Below, piece after piece: positions 1 to 12,066 of a DNA stretch of 64,000 nt. Position 1 is the stretch's first letter. Each line of letters opens with the position of its first letter. Position numbers and translations under genes: made by a program. This stretch comes from Euptelea pleiosperma. Taxonomy: Eukaryota > Streptophyta > Magnoliopsida > Ranunculales > Eupteleaceae. The DNA is taken from the NCBI GenBank assembly GCA_035048495.1, contig CM068545.1, positions 44,200,450-44,264,449 on the forward strand. The letters run 5' to 3'. The notes beneath the pieces were generated by a model. That model saw only the letters and a list, made by a program, of their open reading frames with translations, was not told where the DNA came from and ran no database searches.

Positions 1-277
1 TAATTGGACTCAGTTTGTTTGTTACATTCCGAAGCCTATAACTAGTGACTTTTGTGCAACCGGACCTCGTAATTTGACTCGAACTCTTCTATTACTAATG
101 TTTCAACACATTTGCAGTGTTTGAAAAGATTCGGGACAGTCGAAACAATTTTGCTCCATCCGTGCGTCAATGTCGCTAATTGGACTCAGTTTGTGTGTTA
201 CATTCCGAAGCCTATAACTAGTGACTTTTTCGCAACCGGACCCCGTAATTTGACTCAAACTCTTCCATTACTATTAT

Positions 278-300
278 TTCAACACATTTGAAGTGTTGGA
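278..300. other. Dyad symmetry in the monomer (example)
   Basis: CAACAC (280-285) and GTGTTG (293-298) form a perfect 6-bp inverted repeat around a 7-bp centre; with one bulged G the outer TT/AA also pair. The dyad CAACACATTTGAAGTGTTG is present in most full monomers and sits just before the GATTCGGGAC segment. Confidence 0.6.
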
Positions 301-659
301 ACAAGATTTAGGACAGTCGGAAGAAGTTTGCTCCATCCGTTCGTCAACGTCTTTAATTGGACTCAATTTGTTTGTTACATTCCTAAGCCTATAATTACTT
401 ACTTTTTCGCAATCGGACTTCGTAATTTGACTCAATATCTTCTATTACAATTGTTTCAACACATTTGAAGTGTTGGAACAAGATTCGGGACTGTCGGAAC
501 AGGTTTACCGCATTCGTGCGTCAATGACCCTAATTGGACTCAGTTTGTGCGTTACATTCCCAAGCTTATAACTAGTTTCATTTGCACAACCGGATCTCGT
601 AATTTGACTTAGTATCTTCCATTACAATTGTTTCAACACATTTGAACTGTTGAAAAAAG

Positions 660-676
660 ATTCGGGACAGTCGGAA
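660..676 (+). promoter_or_regulatory. CENP-B-box-like motif in a satellite monomer (example)
   Basis: ATTCGGGACAGTCGGAA fits the 17-bp primate CENP-B box core NTTCGNNNNANNCGGGN at 8 of 9 fixed positions; the last G is A. It occurs in a subset of monomers per HOR (those reading GACAGTCGGAA), while others read CAGTCGAAA or CTGTCGGAA and fit less well. Functional CENP-B boxes are not established in plants, so this is a resemblance only. Confidence 0.25.
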
Positions 677-884
677 CAAGTTTGCTCCATTCGTTCGTCA
701 ATGTCTCTAATTGGACTCAGATTGGGTGTTACATTCCTAAGCCTATAATTACTGACTTTTTCGCAACCAGACTTCGTAATTTCACTCAATATCTTCTATT
801 AGAATTGTTTTAACACATTTGAAGTGTTAGAACAAGATTCGGGACTATAGGAACAAGTTTGTCCCATTCGTGCATCAATGACTC

Positions 885-1174
885 TAATTGGACTCAGTTT
901 GTGCGTCACATTCCAAAGCTTATAACTAGTGAGTTTTGCACAACCGGACCTCGTAATTTGACTCAATCTCTTCCATTGTAATTGTTTCAACACATTTGAA
1001 GTGCTGGAACAAGATTCGGGACAATCGGAACAAGTTTGTTATTGACTTTTTCACAACCGGACTTCGTAATTTGACTCAATATCTTCTATTATAATTGTTT
1101 TAACACATTTGAAGTGTTGGAACAAGAATCGGGATAGTTGAAACAAGTTTGTTCCATCCGTGCGTCAATGACTC
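885..1174. repeat. Full monomer followed by the 113-bp shortened monomer
   Basis: The distance between successive TAATTGG words here is 290 bp = 177 + 113. The shortened monomer lacks about 64 bp, from just after CAAGTTTG to just before the TTATTGACTTTTT-like segment of a standard monomer. The same internal deletion recurs once per HOR through the whole window, so it arose before HOR amplification. Confidence 0.88.
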
Positions 1175-2423
1175 TAATTGGACTCAGTTTGGTTGTTACA
1201 TTCCGAAGCCTATAACTAGTGACTTTTGTGCAACCGGACATCGTAATTTGACTCAAACTCTTCCATTACTATTGTTTCAACACATTTGAAGTGTTTGAAA
1301 AAGATTCGGGACAGTCGCAACAATTTTGCTCCATCCGTGCGTCAATGTCTCTATTTGGACTCAGTTTGTGTGTTACATTCCGAAGCCTATAACTAGTGAC
1401 TTTTTCGCAACCGGACCCTGTAATTTGACTCAAACTCTTCCATTACTATTGTTTCAACACATTTGAAGTGTATGAACAAGATTTGGGACAGTCGAAAGAA
1501 GTTTGCTCCATCCGTTCGTCAATGTCTCTAATTGGACTCAATTTGTGTGTTACATTCCTAAGCCTATAATTACTTACTTTTTCGCAATCGGAATCCGTAA
1601 TTTGACTCAATATCTTCTATTACAATTGTTTTAACGCATTTGATGTGTTGGAACAAGATTCGGGACTGTCGGAACAAGTTTACCCCATTCGTGCGTAAAT
1701 GACTCCAATTGCACTCAGTTTGTGCGTTACATTCCCAAGCTTATAACTAGTGACTTTTGCACAACCGGACCTCGTAATTTGACTCAATATCTTCCATTAC
1801 AATTGTTTTAACACATTTGAACTGTTGAAAAAAGATTCGGGACAGTCGGAACAAGTTTGCTCCATTCGTTCGTCAATGTCTCTAATTGGACTCAGTTTGG
1901 GTGTTACATTCCTAAGCCTATAATTACTGACTTTTTCGTATCCGGACTTCGTATTTTGGCTCAATATCTTGTATTAATTGTTTTAACACATTTGAAGTGT
2001 TGAACAAGATTCGGGACTGTCGGAACAAGTTTGCCCCATTCGTGCGTCATGNNNNNNNNNNNNNNNNNNNNNNNNNNNNNNNNNNNNNNNNNNNNNNNNN
2101 NNNNNNNNNNNNNNNNNNNNNNNNNNNNNNNNNNNNNNNNNNNNNNNNNNNCCAGACTTCGTAATTTCACTCAATATCTTTCTATTAGAATTGTTTTAAC
2201 ACATTTGAAGTGTTAGAAACAAGATCGGGACTATAGGAACAAGTTTGTCCCATTCGTGCATCAATGACTCTAATTGGACTCAGTTTGTGCGTCACATTCC
2301 AAAGCTTATAACTAGTGAGTTTTGCACCACCGGACCTCGTAATTTGACTCAATCTCTTCCATTGTAATTGTTTCAACACATTTGAAGTGTTGGAACAAGA
2401 TTCGGGACAATCGGAACAAGTTC
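1038..2423. repeat. HOR copy interrupted by the assembly gap
   Basis: Starts at the shortened-monomer junction and is only 1386 bp long instead of about 2413 bp because of the run of N inside it. Short indels cluster beside the gap, as expected at a poorly polished contig end: a dropped CAA near 1976, a dropped base at 2049, an extra T near 2181 and single-base changes near 2218-2226. Confidence 0.85.
2052..2151. other. Assembly gap, 100 N
   Basis: Exactly 100 N, the conventional placeholder for a gap of unknown size. Left and right flanks sit at different HOR positions. If the HOR is otherwise regular, about 1.13 kb, or that plus a multiple of 2.41 kb, is missing. Confidence 0.98.
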
Positions 2424-4835
2424 GTTATTGACTTTTTCACAACCGGACTTCGTAATTTGACTCAATATCTTCTATTATAATTGTATTAACACATTTGAAG
2501 TGTTGGAACAAGAATCGGGATAGTTGAAACAAGTTTGTTCCATCTGTGCGTCAATGACTCTAATTGGACTCAGTTTGGTTGTTACATTCCGAAGCCTATA
2601 ACTAGTGACTTTTGTGCAACCGGACATCGTAATTTGACTCAAACTCTTCCATTACTATTGTTTCAACACATTTGAAGTGTTTGAGAAAGATTCGGGACAG
2701 TCGCAACAATTTCGCTCCATCCGTGCGTCAATGTCTCTATTTGGACTCAGTTTGTGTGTTACATTCCGAAGCCTATAACTAGTGACTTTTTCGCAACCGG
2801 ACCCTGTAATTTGACTCAAACTCTTCCATTACTATTGTTTCAACACATTTGAAGTGTATGAACAAGATTTGGGACAGTCGAAAGAAGTTTGCTCCATCCG
2901 TTCGTCAATGTCTCTAATTGGACTTAATTTGTGTGTTACATTCCTAAGCCTATAATTACTTACTTTTTCGCAATCGGAATCTGTAATTTGACTCAATATC
3001 TTCTATTACAATTGTTTTAACGCATTTGATGTGTTGGAACAAGATTAGGGACTGTCGGAACAAGTTTACCCCATTCGTGCGTAAATGACTCCAATTGCAC
3101 TCAGTTTGTGCGTTACATTCCCAAGCTTATAACTAGTGACTTTTGCACAACCGGACCTCGTAATTTGACTCAATATCTTCCATTACAATTGTTTTAACAC
3201 ATTTGAACTGTTGAAAAAAGATTCGGGACAGTCGCAACAAGTTTGCTCCATTCGTTCGTCAATGTCTCTAATTGGACTCAGTTTGGGTGTTACATTCCTA
3301 AGCCTATAATTACTGACTTTTTCGTATCCGGACTTCGTATTTTGGCTCAATATCTTCTATTAGAATTGTTTTAACACATTTGAAGTATTGAACAAGATTT
3401 GGGACTGTCGGAAGAAGTTTGCCCCATTCGTGCGTCAATGACTCTAATTGGACTCAGTTTGTGCGTTACATTCCTTAGCTTATAACTAGTGACTTTTTCA
3501 CAACCGGACCTCGTAATTTGACTCAATATCTTCTATTACAATTGTTTTAACACATTTGAAGACTTGGAACAAGATTCGGGACAGTCGGAACGAGTTTGCT
3601 CCGTTCGTGCGTCAATGACTATAATTGGACTCAGTTTGTGCGTTACACTCCTAAGCTTATAACAAGTGACTTTTTCGCAACCGGATCTCGTAATTTGACT
3701 CAATCTGTTCCATTGCAATTGTTTCAACACATTTAAAGTCTTGGAACAAGATTCGGGACAATCGAAACAAGTTTGCTCCATCCGTGCGTCAATGTCTCTA
3801 ATTGGACTCAGTTTGGTTGTTACATTCCGAAGCCTATAACTAGTGACTTTTGTGCAACCGGACCTCGTAATTTGACTCAAACTCTTCTATTACTAATGTT
3901 TCAACACATTTGCAGTGTTTGAAAAAGATTCGGGACAGTCGAAACAATTTTGCTCCATCCGTGCGTCAATGTCGCTAATTGGACTCAGTTTGTGTGTTAC
4001 ATTCCGAAGCCTATAACTAGTGACTTTTTCGCAACCGGACCCCGTAATTTGACTCAAACTCTTCCATTAATATTATTTCAACACATTTGAAGTGTTGGAA
4101 CAAGATTTAGGACAGTCGGAAGAAGTTTGCTTCATCCGTTCGTCAACGTCTTTAATTGGACTCAATTTGTTTGTTACATTCCTAGGCCTATAATTAGTTA
4201 CTTTTTCGCAATCGGACTTCGTAATTTGACTCAATATCTTCTATTACAATTGTTTCAACACATTTGAAGTGTTGGAACAAGATTTGGGACTGTCGGAACA
4301 GGTTTACCGCATTCGTGCGTCAATGACCCTAATTGGACTCAGTTTGTGCGTTACATTCCCAAGCTTATAACTAGTTTCATTTGCACAACCGGATACCGTA
4401 ATTTGACTTAGTATCTTCATTACAATTGTTTCAACACATTTGAACTGTTGAAAAAAGATTCGGGACAGTCCGAACAAGTTTGCTCCATTCGTTCGTCAAT
4501 GTCTCTAATTGGACTCAGATTGGGTGTTACATTCCTAAGCCTATAATTACTGACTTTTTCGCAACCAGACTTCGTAATTTCACTCAATATCTTCTATTGG
4601 AATTGTTTTAACACATTTGAAGTGTTAGAACAAGATTCGGGACTATAGGAACAAGTTTGTCCCATTCGTGCATCAATGACTCTAATTGGACTCAGTTTGT
4701 GCGTCACATTCCAAAGCTTATAACTAGTGAGTTTTGCACAACCGGACCTCGTAATTTGACTCAATCTCTTCCATTGTAATTGTTTCAACACATTTGAAGT
4801 GTTGGAACAAGATTCGGGACAATCGGAACAAGTTT
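2424..4835. repeat. HOR copy, 2412 bp
   Basis: Complete 14-monomer unit (13 full plus one shortened). It ends at the next shortened-monomer junction. Differences from the following copies are scattered single bases. Confidence 0.9.
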
Positions 4836-7242
4836 GTTATTGACTTTTTCACAACCGGACTTCGTTTGACTCAATATCTTCTATTATAATTGTTTTAACA
4901 CATTTGAAGTGTTGGAACAAGAATCGGGATAGTTGAAACAAGTTTATTCCATCCGTGCGTCAATGACTCTAATTGGACTCAGTTTGGTTGTTACATTCCG
5001 AAGCCTATAACTAGTGACTTTTGTGGAACCAGACATCGTAATTTGACTCAAACTCTTCCATTACTATTGTTTCAACACATTTGAAGTGTTTGAGAAAGAT
5101 TCGGGACAGTCGCAACAATTTTGCTCCATCCGTGCGTCAATGTCTATTTGGACTCAGTTTGTGTGTTACATTCCGAAGCCTATAACTAGTGACTTTTTCG
5201 CAACCGGACCCTGTAATTTGACTCAAACTCTTCCATTACTATTGTTTCAACACATTTGAAGTGTATGAACAAGATTTGGGACAGTCGAAAGAAGTTTGCT
5301 CCATCCGTTCGTCAATGTCTCTAATTGGACTTAATTTGTGTGTTACATTCCTAAGCCTATAATTACTTACTTTTTCGCAATCGGAATCTGTAAATTGACT
5401 CAATATCTTCTATTACAATTGTTTTAACGCATTTGATGTGTTGCAACAAGATTAGGGACTGTCGGAACAAGTTTACCCCATTCGTGCGTAAATGACTCCA
5501 ATTGCACTCAGTTTGTGCGTTACATTCCCAGGCTTATAACTAGTGACTTTTGCACAACCGGACCTCGTAATTTGACTCAATATCTTCCATCACAATTGTT
5601 TTAACACATTTGAACTGTTGAAAAAAGATTCGGGACAGTCGCAACAAGTTTGCTCCATTCGTTCGTCAATGTCTCTAACTGGACTCAGTTTGGGTGTTAC
5701 ATTCCTAAGCCTATAATTACTGACTTTTTCGTATCCGGACTTCGTATTTTGGCTCAATATCTTCTATTAGAATTGTTTTAACACATTTGAAGTATTGAAC
5801 AAGATTCGGGACTGTCGGAACAAGTTTGCCCCATTCGTGCGTTAATGACTCTAATTGGACTCAGTTTGTGCGTTACATTCCTTAGCTTATAACTAGTGAC
5901 TTTTTCACAACCGGACCTCGTAATTTGACTCAACATCTTCTATTACAATTGTTTAACACATTTGAAGACTTGGAACAAGATTCGGGACAGTCGGAACAAG
6001 TTTGCTCCGTTCGTGCGTCAATGGCTATAATTGGACTCAGTTTGTGCGTTACACTCCTAAGCTTATAACAAGTGACTTTTTCGCAACCGGATCTCGTAAT
6101 TTGACTCAATCTGTTCCATTGCAATTGTTTCAACACATTTAAAGTCTTGGAACAAGATTCGGGACAATCGAAACAAGTTTGCTCCATCCGTGCGTCAATG
6201 TCTCTAATTGGACTCAGTTTGTTTGTTACATTCCGAAGCCTATAACTAGTGACTTTTGTGCAACCGGACCTCGTAATTTGACTCAAACTCTCCTATTACT
6301 AATGTTTCAACACATTTGCAGTGTTTGAAAAAGATTCGGGACAGTCGAAACAATTTTGCTCCATCCGTGCGTCAATGTCGCTAATTGGACTCAGTTTGTG
6401 TGTTACATTCCGAAGCCTATAACTAGTGACTTTTTCGCAACCGGACCCCGTAATTTGACTCAAACTCTTCCATTACTATTATTTCAACACATTTGAAGTG
6501 TTGGAACAAGATTTAGGACAGTCGGAAGAAGTTTGCTCCATCCGTTCGTCAACGTCTTTAATTGGACTCAATTTGTTTGTTACATTCCTAAGCCTATAAT
6601 TACTTACTTTTTCGCAATCGGACTTCGTAATTTGACTCAATATCTTCTATTACAATTGTTTCAACACATTTGAAGTGTTGGAACAAGATTTGGGACTGTT
6701 AGAACAGGTTTACCGCATTCGTGCGTCAATGACCCTAATTGGACTCAGTTTGTGCGTTACATTCCCAAGCTTATAACTAGTTTCATTTGCACAACCGGAT
6801 ACCGTAATTTGACTTAGTATCTTCCATTACAATTGTTTCAACACATTTGAACTGTTGAAAAAAGATTCGGGACAGTCGGAACAAGTTTGCTCCATTCGTT
6901 CGTCAATGTCTCTAATTGGACTCAGATTGGGTGTTACATTCCTAAGCCTATAATTACTGACTTTTTCGCAACCAGACTTCGTAATTTCACTCAATATCTT
7001 CTAGTAGAATTGTTTTAACACATTTGAAGTGTTAGAACAAGATTCGGGACTATAGGAACAAGTTTGTCCCATTCGTGCATCAATGACTCTAATTGGACTC
7101 AGTTTGTGCGTCACATTCCAAAGCTTATAACTAGTGAGTTTTGCACAACCGGATCCCGTAATTTGACTCAATCTCTTCCATTGTAATTGTTTCAACACAT
7201 TTGAAGTGTTGGAACAAGATTCGGGACAATCGGAACAAGTTT
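4836..7242. repeat. HOR copy, 2407 bp
   Basis: Complete unit with a few small deletions, for example a shortened GTAATTTGACTC near 4865 and a dropped TCTC near 5146. It shares TTGTTTAACAC (one T lost near 5952) with the next copy only, so the two are sister copies. Confidence 0.9.
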
Positions 7243-9653
7243 GTTATTGACTTTTTCACAACCGGACTTCGTAATTTGACTCAATATCTTCTATTATAAT
7301 TGTTTTAACACATTTGAAGTATTGGAACAAGAATCGGGATAGTTGAAACAAGTTTGTTCCATCTGTGCGTCAATGACTCTAATTGGACTCAGTTTGGTTG
7401 TTACATTCCGAAGCCTATAACTAGTGACTTTTGTGCAACCGGACATCGTAATTTGACTCAAACTCTTCCATTACTATTGTTTCAACACATTTGAAGTGTT
7501 TGAGAAAGATTCGGGACAGTCGCAACAATTTTGCTCCATCCGTGCGTCAATGTCTCTATTTGGACTCAGTTTGTGTGTTACATTCCGAAGCCTATAACTA
7601 GTGACTTTTTCGCAACCCGACCCTGTAATTGGACTCAAACTCTTCCATTACTATTGTTTCAACACATTTGAAGTGTATGAACAAGATTTGGGACAGTCGA
7701 AAGAAGTTTGCTCCATCCGTTCGTCAATGTCTCTAATTGGACTTAATTTGTGTGTTACATTCCTAAGCCTATAATTACTTACTTTTTCGCAATCGGAATC
7801 TGTAATTGGACTCAATATCTTCTATTACAATTGTGTTAACGCAATTGATGTGTTGAAACAAGATTAGGGACTGTCGGAACAAGTTTACCCCATTCGTGCG
7901 TAAATGACTCCAATTGCACTCAGTTTGTGCGTTACATTCCCAAGCTTATAACTAGTGACTTTTGCACAACCGGACCTCGTAATTTGACTCAATATCTTCC
8001 ATTACAATTGTTTTAACACATTTGAACTGTTGAAAAAAGATTCGGGACAGTCGCAACAAGTTTGCTCCATTCGTTCGTCAATGTCTCTAACTGGACTCAG
8101 TTTGGGTGTTACATTCCTAAGCCTATAATTACTGACTTTTTCGTATCCGGACTTCGTATTTTGGCTCAATATCTTCTATTATAATTGTTTTAACACATTT
8201 GAAGTATTGAACAAGATTCGGGACTGTCGGAACAAGTTTGCCCCATTCGTGCGTCAATGACTCTAATTGGACTCAGTTTGTGCGTTACATTCCTTAGCTT
8301 ATAACTAGTGACTTTTTCACAACCGGACCTCGTAATTTGACTCAACATCTTATATTACAATTGTTTAACACATTTGAAGACTTGGAACAAGATTCGGGAC
8401 AGTCGGAACAAGTTTGCTCCGTTCGTGCGTCAATGGCTATAATTGGACTCAGTTTGTGCGTTACACTCCTAAGCTTATAACAAGTGACTTTTTCGCAACC
8501 GGATCTCGTAATTTGACTCAATCTGTTCCATTGCAATTGTTTCAACACATTTAAAGTCTTGGAACAAGATTCGGGACAATCGAAACAAGTTTGCTCCATC
8601 CGTGCGTCAATGTCTCTAATTGGACTCAGTTTGTTTGTTACATTCCGAAGCCTATAACTAGTGACTTTTGTGCAACCGGACCTCGTAATTTGACTCAAAC
8701 TCTCCTATTACTAATGTTTCAACACATTTGCAGTGTTTGAAAAAGATTCGGGACAGTCGAAACAATTTTGCTCCATCCGTGCGTCAATGTCGCTAATTGA
8801 CTCAGTTTGTGTGTTACATTCCGAAGCCTATAACTAGTGACTTTTTCGCAACCGGACCCCGTAATTTGACTCAAACTCTTCCATCACTATTATTTCAACA
8901 CATTTGAAGTGTTGGAACAAGATTTAGGACAGTCGGAAGAAGTTTGCTCCATCCGTTCGTCAACGTCTTTAATTGGACTCAATTTGTTTGTTACATTCCT
9001 AAGCCTATAATTACTTACTTTTTCGCAATCGGACTTCGTAATTTGACTCAATATCTTCTATTACAATTGTTTCAACACATTTGAAGTGTTGGAACAAGAT
9101 TCGGGGCTGTCGGAACAGGTTTACCGTAATCGTGCGTCAATGACCCTAATTGGACTCAGTTTGTGCGTTACATTCCCAAGCTTATAACTAGTGACTTTTG
9201 CACAACCGGATCTCGTAATTTGACTTAGTATCTTCCATTACAATTGTTTCAACACATTTGAACTGTTGAAAAAAGATTCGGGACAGTCGGAACAAGTTTG
9301 CTCCATTCGTTCGTCAATGTCTCTAATTGGACTCAGATTGGGTGTTACATTCCTAAGCCTATAATTACTGACTTTTTCGCAACCAGACTTCGTAATTTCA
9401 CTCAATATCTTCTATTAGAATTGTTTTAACACATTTGAAGTGTTAGAACAAGATTCGGGACTATAGGAACAAGTTTGTCCCATTCGTGCATCAATGACTC
9501 TAATTGGAATCAGTTTGTGCGTCACATTCCAAAGCTTATAACTAGTGAGTTTTGAACAACCGGACCTCGTAATTTGACTCAATCTCTTCCATTGTAATTG
9601 TTTCAACACATTTGAAGTGTTGGAACAAGATTCGGGACAATCGGAACAAGTTT
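7243..9653. repeat. HOR copy, 2411 bp
   Basis: Complete unit; shares the lost T (near 8363) with the preceding copy and is otherwise regular. Confidence 0.9.
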
Positions 9654-12066
9654 GTTATTTACTTTTTCACAACCGGACTTCGTAATTTGACTCAATATCT
9701 TCTATTATAATTGTTTTAACCCATTTGAAGTGTTGGAACAAGAATCGGGATAGTTGAAACAAGTTTGTTCCATCCGTGCGTCAATGACTCTAATTGGACT
9801 CAGTTTGGTTGTTACATTCCGAAGCCTATAACTAGTGACTTTTGTGCAACCGGACATCGTAATTTGACTCAAACTCTTCCATTACTATTGTTTCAACACA
9901 TTTGAAGTGTTTGAGAAAGATTCGGGACAGTCGCAACAATTTTGCTCCATCCGTGCGTCAATGTCTCTATTTGGACTCAGTTTGTGTGTTACATTCCGAC
10001 GCCTATAACTAGTGACTTTTTCGCAACCGGACCCTGTAATTTGACTCAAACTCTTCCATTACTATTGTTTCAACACATTTGAAGTGTATGAACAAGATTT
10101 GGGACAGTCAAAAGAAGTTTGCTCCATCCGTTCGTCAATGTCTCTAATTGGACTTAATTTGTGTTGTACATTCCTAAGCCTATAATTACTTACTTTTTCG
10201 CAATCGGAATCTGTAATTTGACTCAATATCTTCTATTACAATTGTTTTAACGCATTTGATGTGTTGGAACAAGATTAGGGACTGTCGGAACAAGTTTACC
10301 CCATTCGTGCGTAAATGACTCCAATTGCACTCAGTTTTGGCGTTACATTCCCAAGCTTATAAGTAGTGACTTTTGCACAACCGGACCTCGTAATTTGACT
10401 CAATATCTTCCATTACAATTGTTTTAACACATTTGAACTGTTGAAAAAAGATTCGGGACAGTCGGAACAAGTTTGCTCCATTCGTTCCTCAATGTCTCTA
10501 ATTGGACTCAGTTTGGGTGTTACATTCCTAAGCCTATAATTACTGACTTTTTCGTATCCGGACTTCGTATTTTGGCTCAATATCTTCTATTAGAATTGTT
10601 TTAACACATTTGAAGTATTGAACAAGATTCGGGACTGTCGGAACAAGTTTGCCCCATTCGTGCGTCAATGACTCTAATTGGACTCAGTTTGTGCGTTACA
10701 TTCCTTAGCTTATAACTAGTGACTTTTTCACAACCGGACCTCGTAATCTGACTCAACATCTTCTATTACAATTGTTTTAACCCATTTGAAGACTTGGAAC
10801 AAGATTCGGGACAGTCGGAACAAGTTTGCTCCGTTCGTGCGTCAATGGCTATAATTGGACTCAGTTTGTGCGTTACACTCCTAAGCTTATAACAAGTGAC
10901 TTTTTCGCAACCGGATCTCGTAATTTGACTCAATCTGTTCCATTGCAATTGTTTCAACACATTTAAAATCTTGGAACAAGATTCGGGACAATCGAAACAA
11001 GTTTGCTCCATCCGTGCGTCAATGTCTCTAATTGGACTCAGTTTGTTTGTTACATTCCGAAGCCTATAACTAGTGACTTTTGTGCAACCGGACCTCGTAC
11101 TTTGACTCAAACTCTTCTATTACTAATGTTTCAACACATTTGCAGTTTTTGAAAAAGATTCGGGACAGTCGAAACAGTTTTGCTCCATCCGTGCGTCAAT
11201 GTCGCTAATTGGACTCAGTTTGTGTGTTACATTCCGAAGCCTATAACTAGTGACTTTTTCGCAACCGGACCCCGTAATTTGACTCAAACTCTTCCATTAC
11301 TATTATTTCAACACATTTGAAGTGTTGGAACAAGATTTAGGACAGTCGGAAGAAGTTTGCTCCATCCGTTCGTCAACGTCTTTAATTGGACTCAATTTGT
11401 TTGTTACATTCCTAAGCCTATAATTACTTACTTTTTCGCAATCGGACTTCGTAATTTGACTCAATATCTTCTATTACAATTGTTTCAACACATTTGAAGT
11501 GTTGGAACAAGATTCGGGTCTGTCGGAACAGGTTTACCGCATTCGTGCGTCAATGACCCTAATTGGACTCAGTTTGTGCGTTACATTCCCAAGCTTATAA
11601 CTAGTTTCATTTGGACAACCGGATCTCGTAATTTGACTTAGTATCTTCCATTACAATTGTTTCAACACATTTGAACTGTTGAAAAAAGATTCGGGATAGT
11701 CGGAACAAGTTTGCTCCATTCGTTCGTCAATGTCTCTAATTGGACTCAGATTGGGTGTTACATTCCTAAGCCTATAATTACTGACTTTTTCGCAACCAGA
11801 CTTCGTAATTTCACTCAATATCTTCTATTAGAATTGTTTTAACACATTTGAAGTGTTAGAACAAGATTCGGGACTATAGGAACAAGTTTGTCCCATTCGT
11901 GCATCAATGACTCTAATTGGACTCAATTTGTGCGTCACATTCCAAAGCTTATAACTAGTGAGTTTTGCACCACCGGACCTCGTAATTTGACTCAATCTCT
12001 TCCATTGTAATTGTTTCAACACATTTGAAGTGTTGGAACAAGATTCGGGACAATCGGAACAAGTTT
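9654..12066. repeat. HOR copy, 2413 bp
   Basis: Complete unit with the modal length. Its boundary reads GTTATTTAC instead of GTTATTGAC, a variant that reappears in the right-hand super-units near 49565, 54872, 59182 and 63492. Confidence 0.9.

Larger units (their letters stand above)
1..1037. repeat. Partial HOR (tail end)
   Basis: Last five full monomers and the start of the shortened monomer of an HOR that begins outside the window. I use the shortened-monomer junction (word GTTTGTTATTGAC) as the HOR boundary throughout. Confidence 0.85.

Noticed and set aside
799..993. Recurring small ORFs of 60-118 codons in the satellite, on both strands, such as 799-993 and 3536-3880
   Set aside because: 177 is a multiple of 3, so reading frames carry over from monomer to monomer and the same short frame recurs in each HOR. 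They lack domains, differ by random changes and are fully explained by the tandem repeat.
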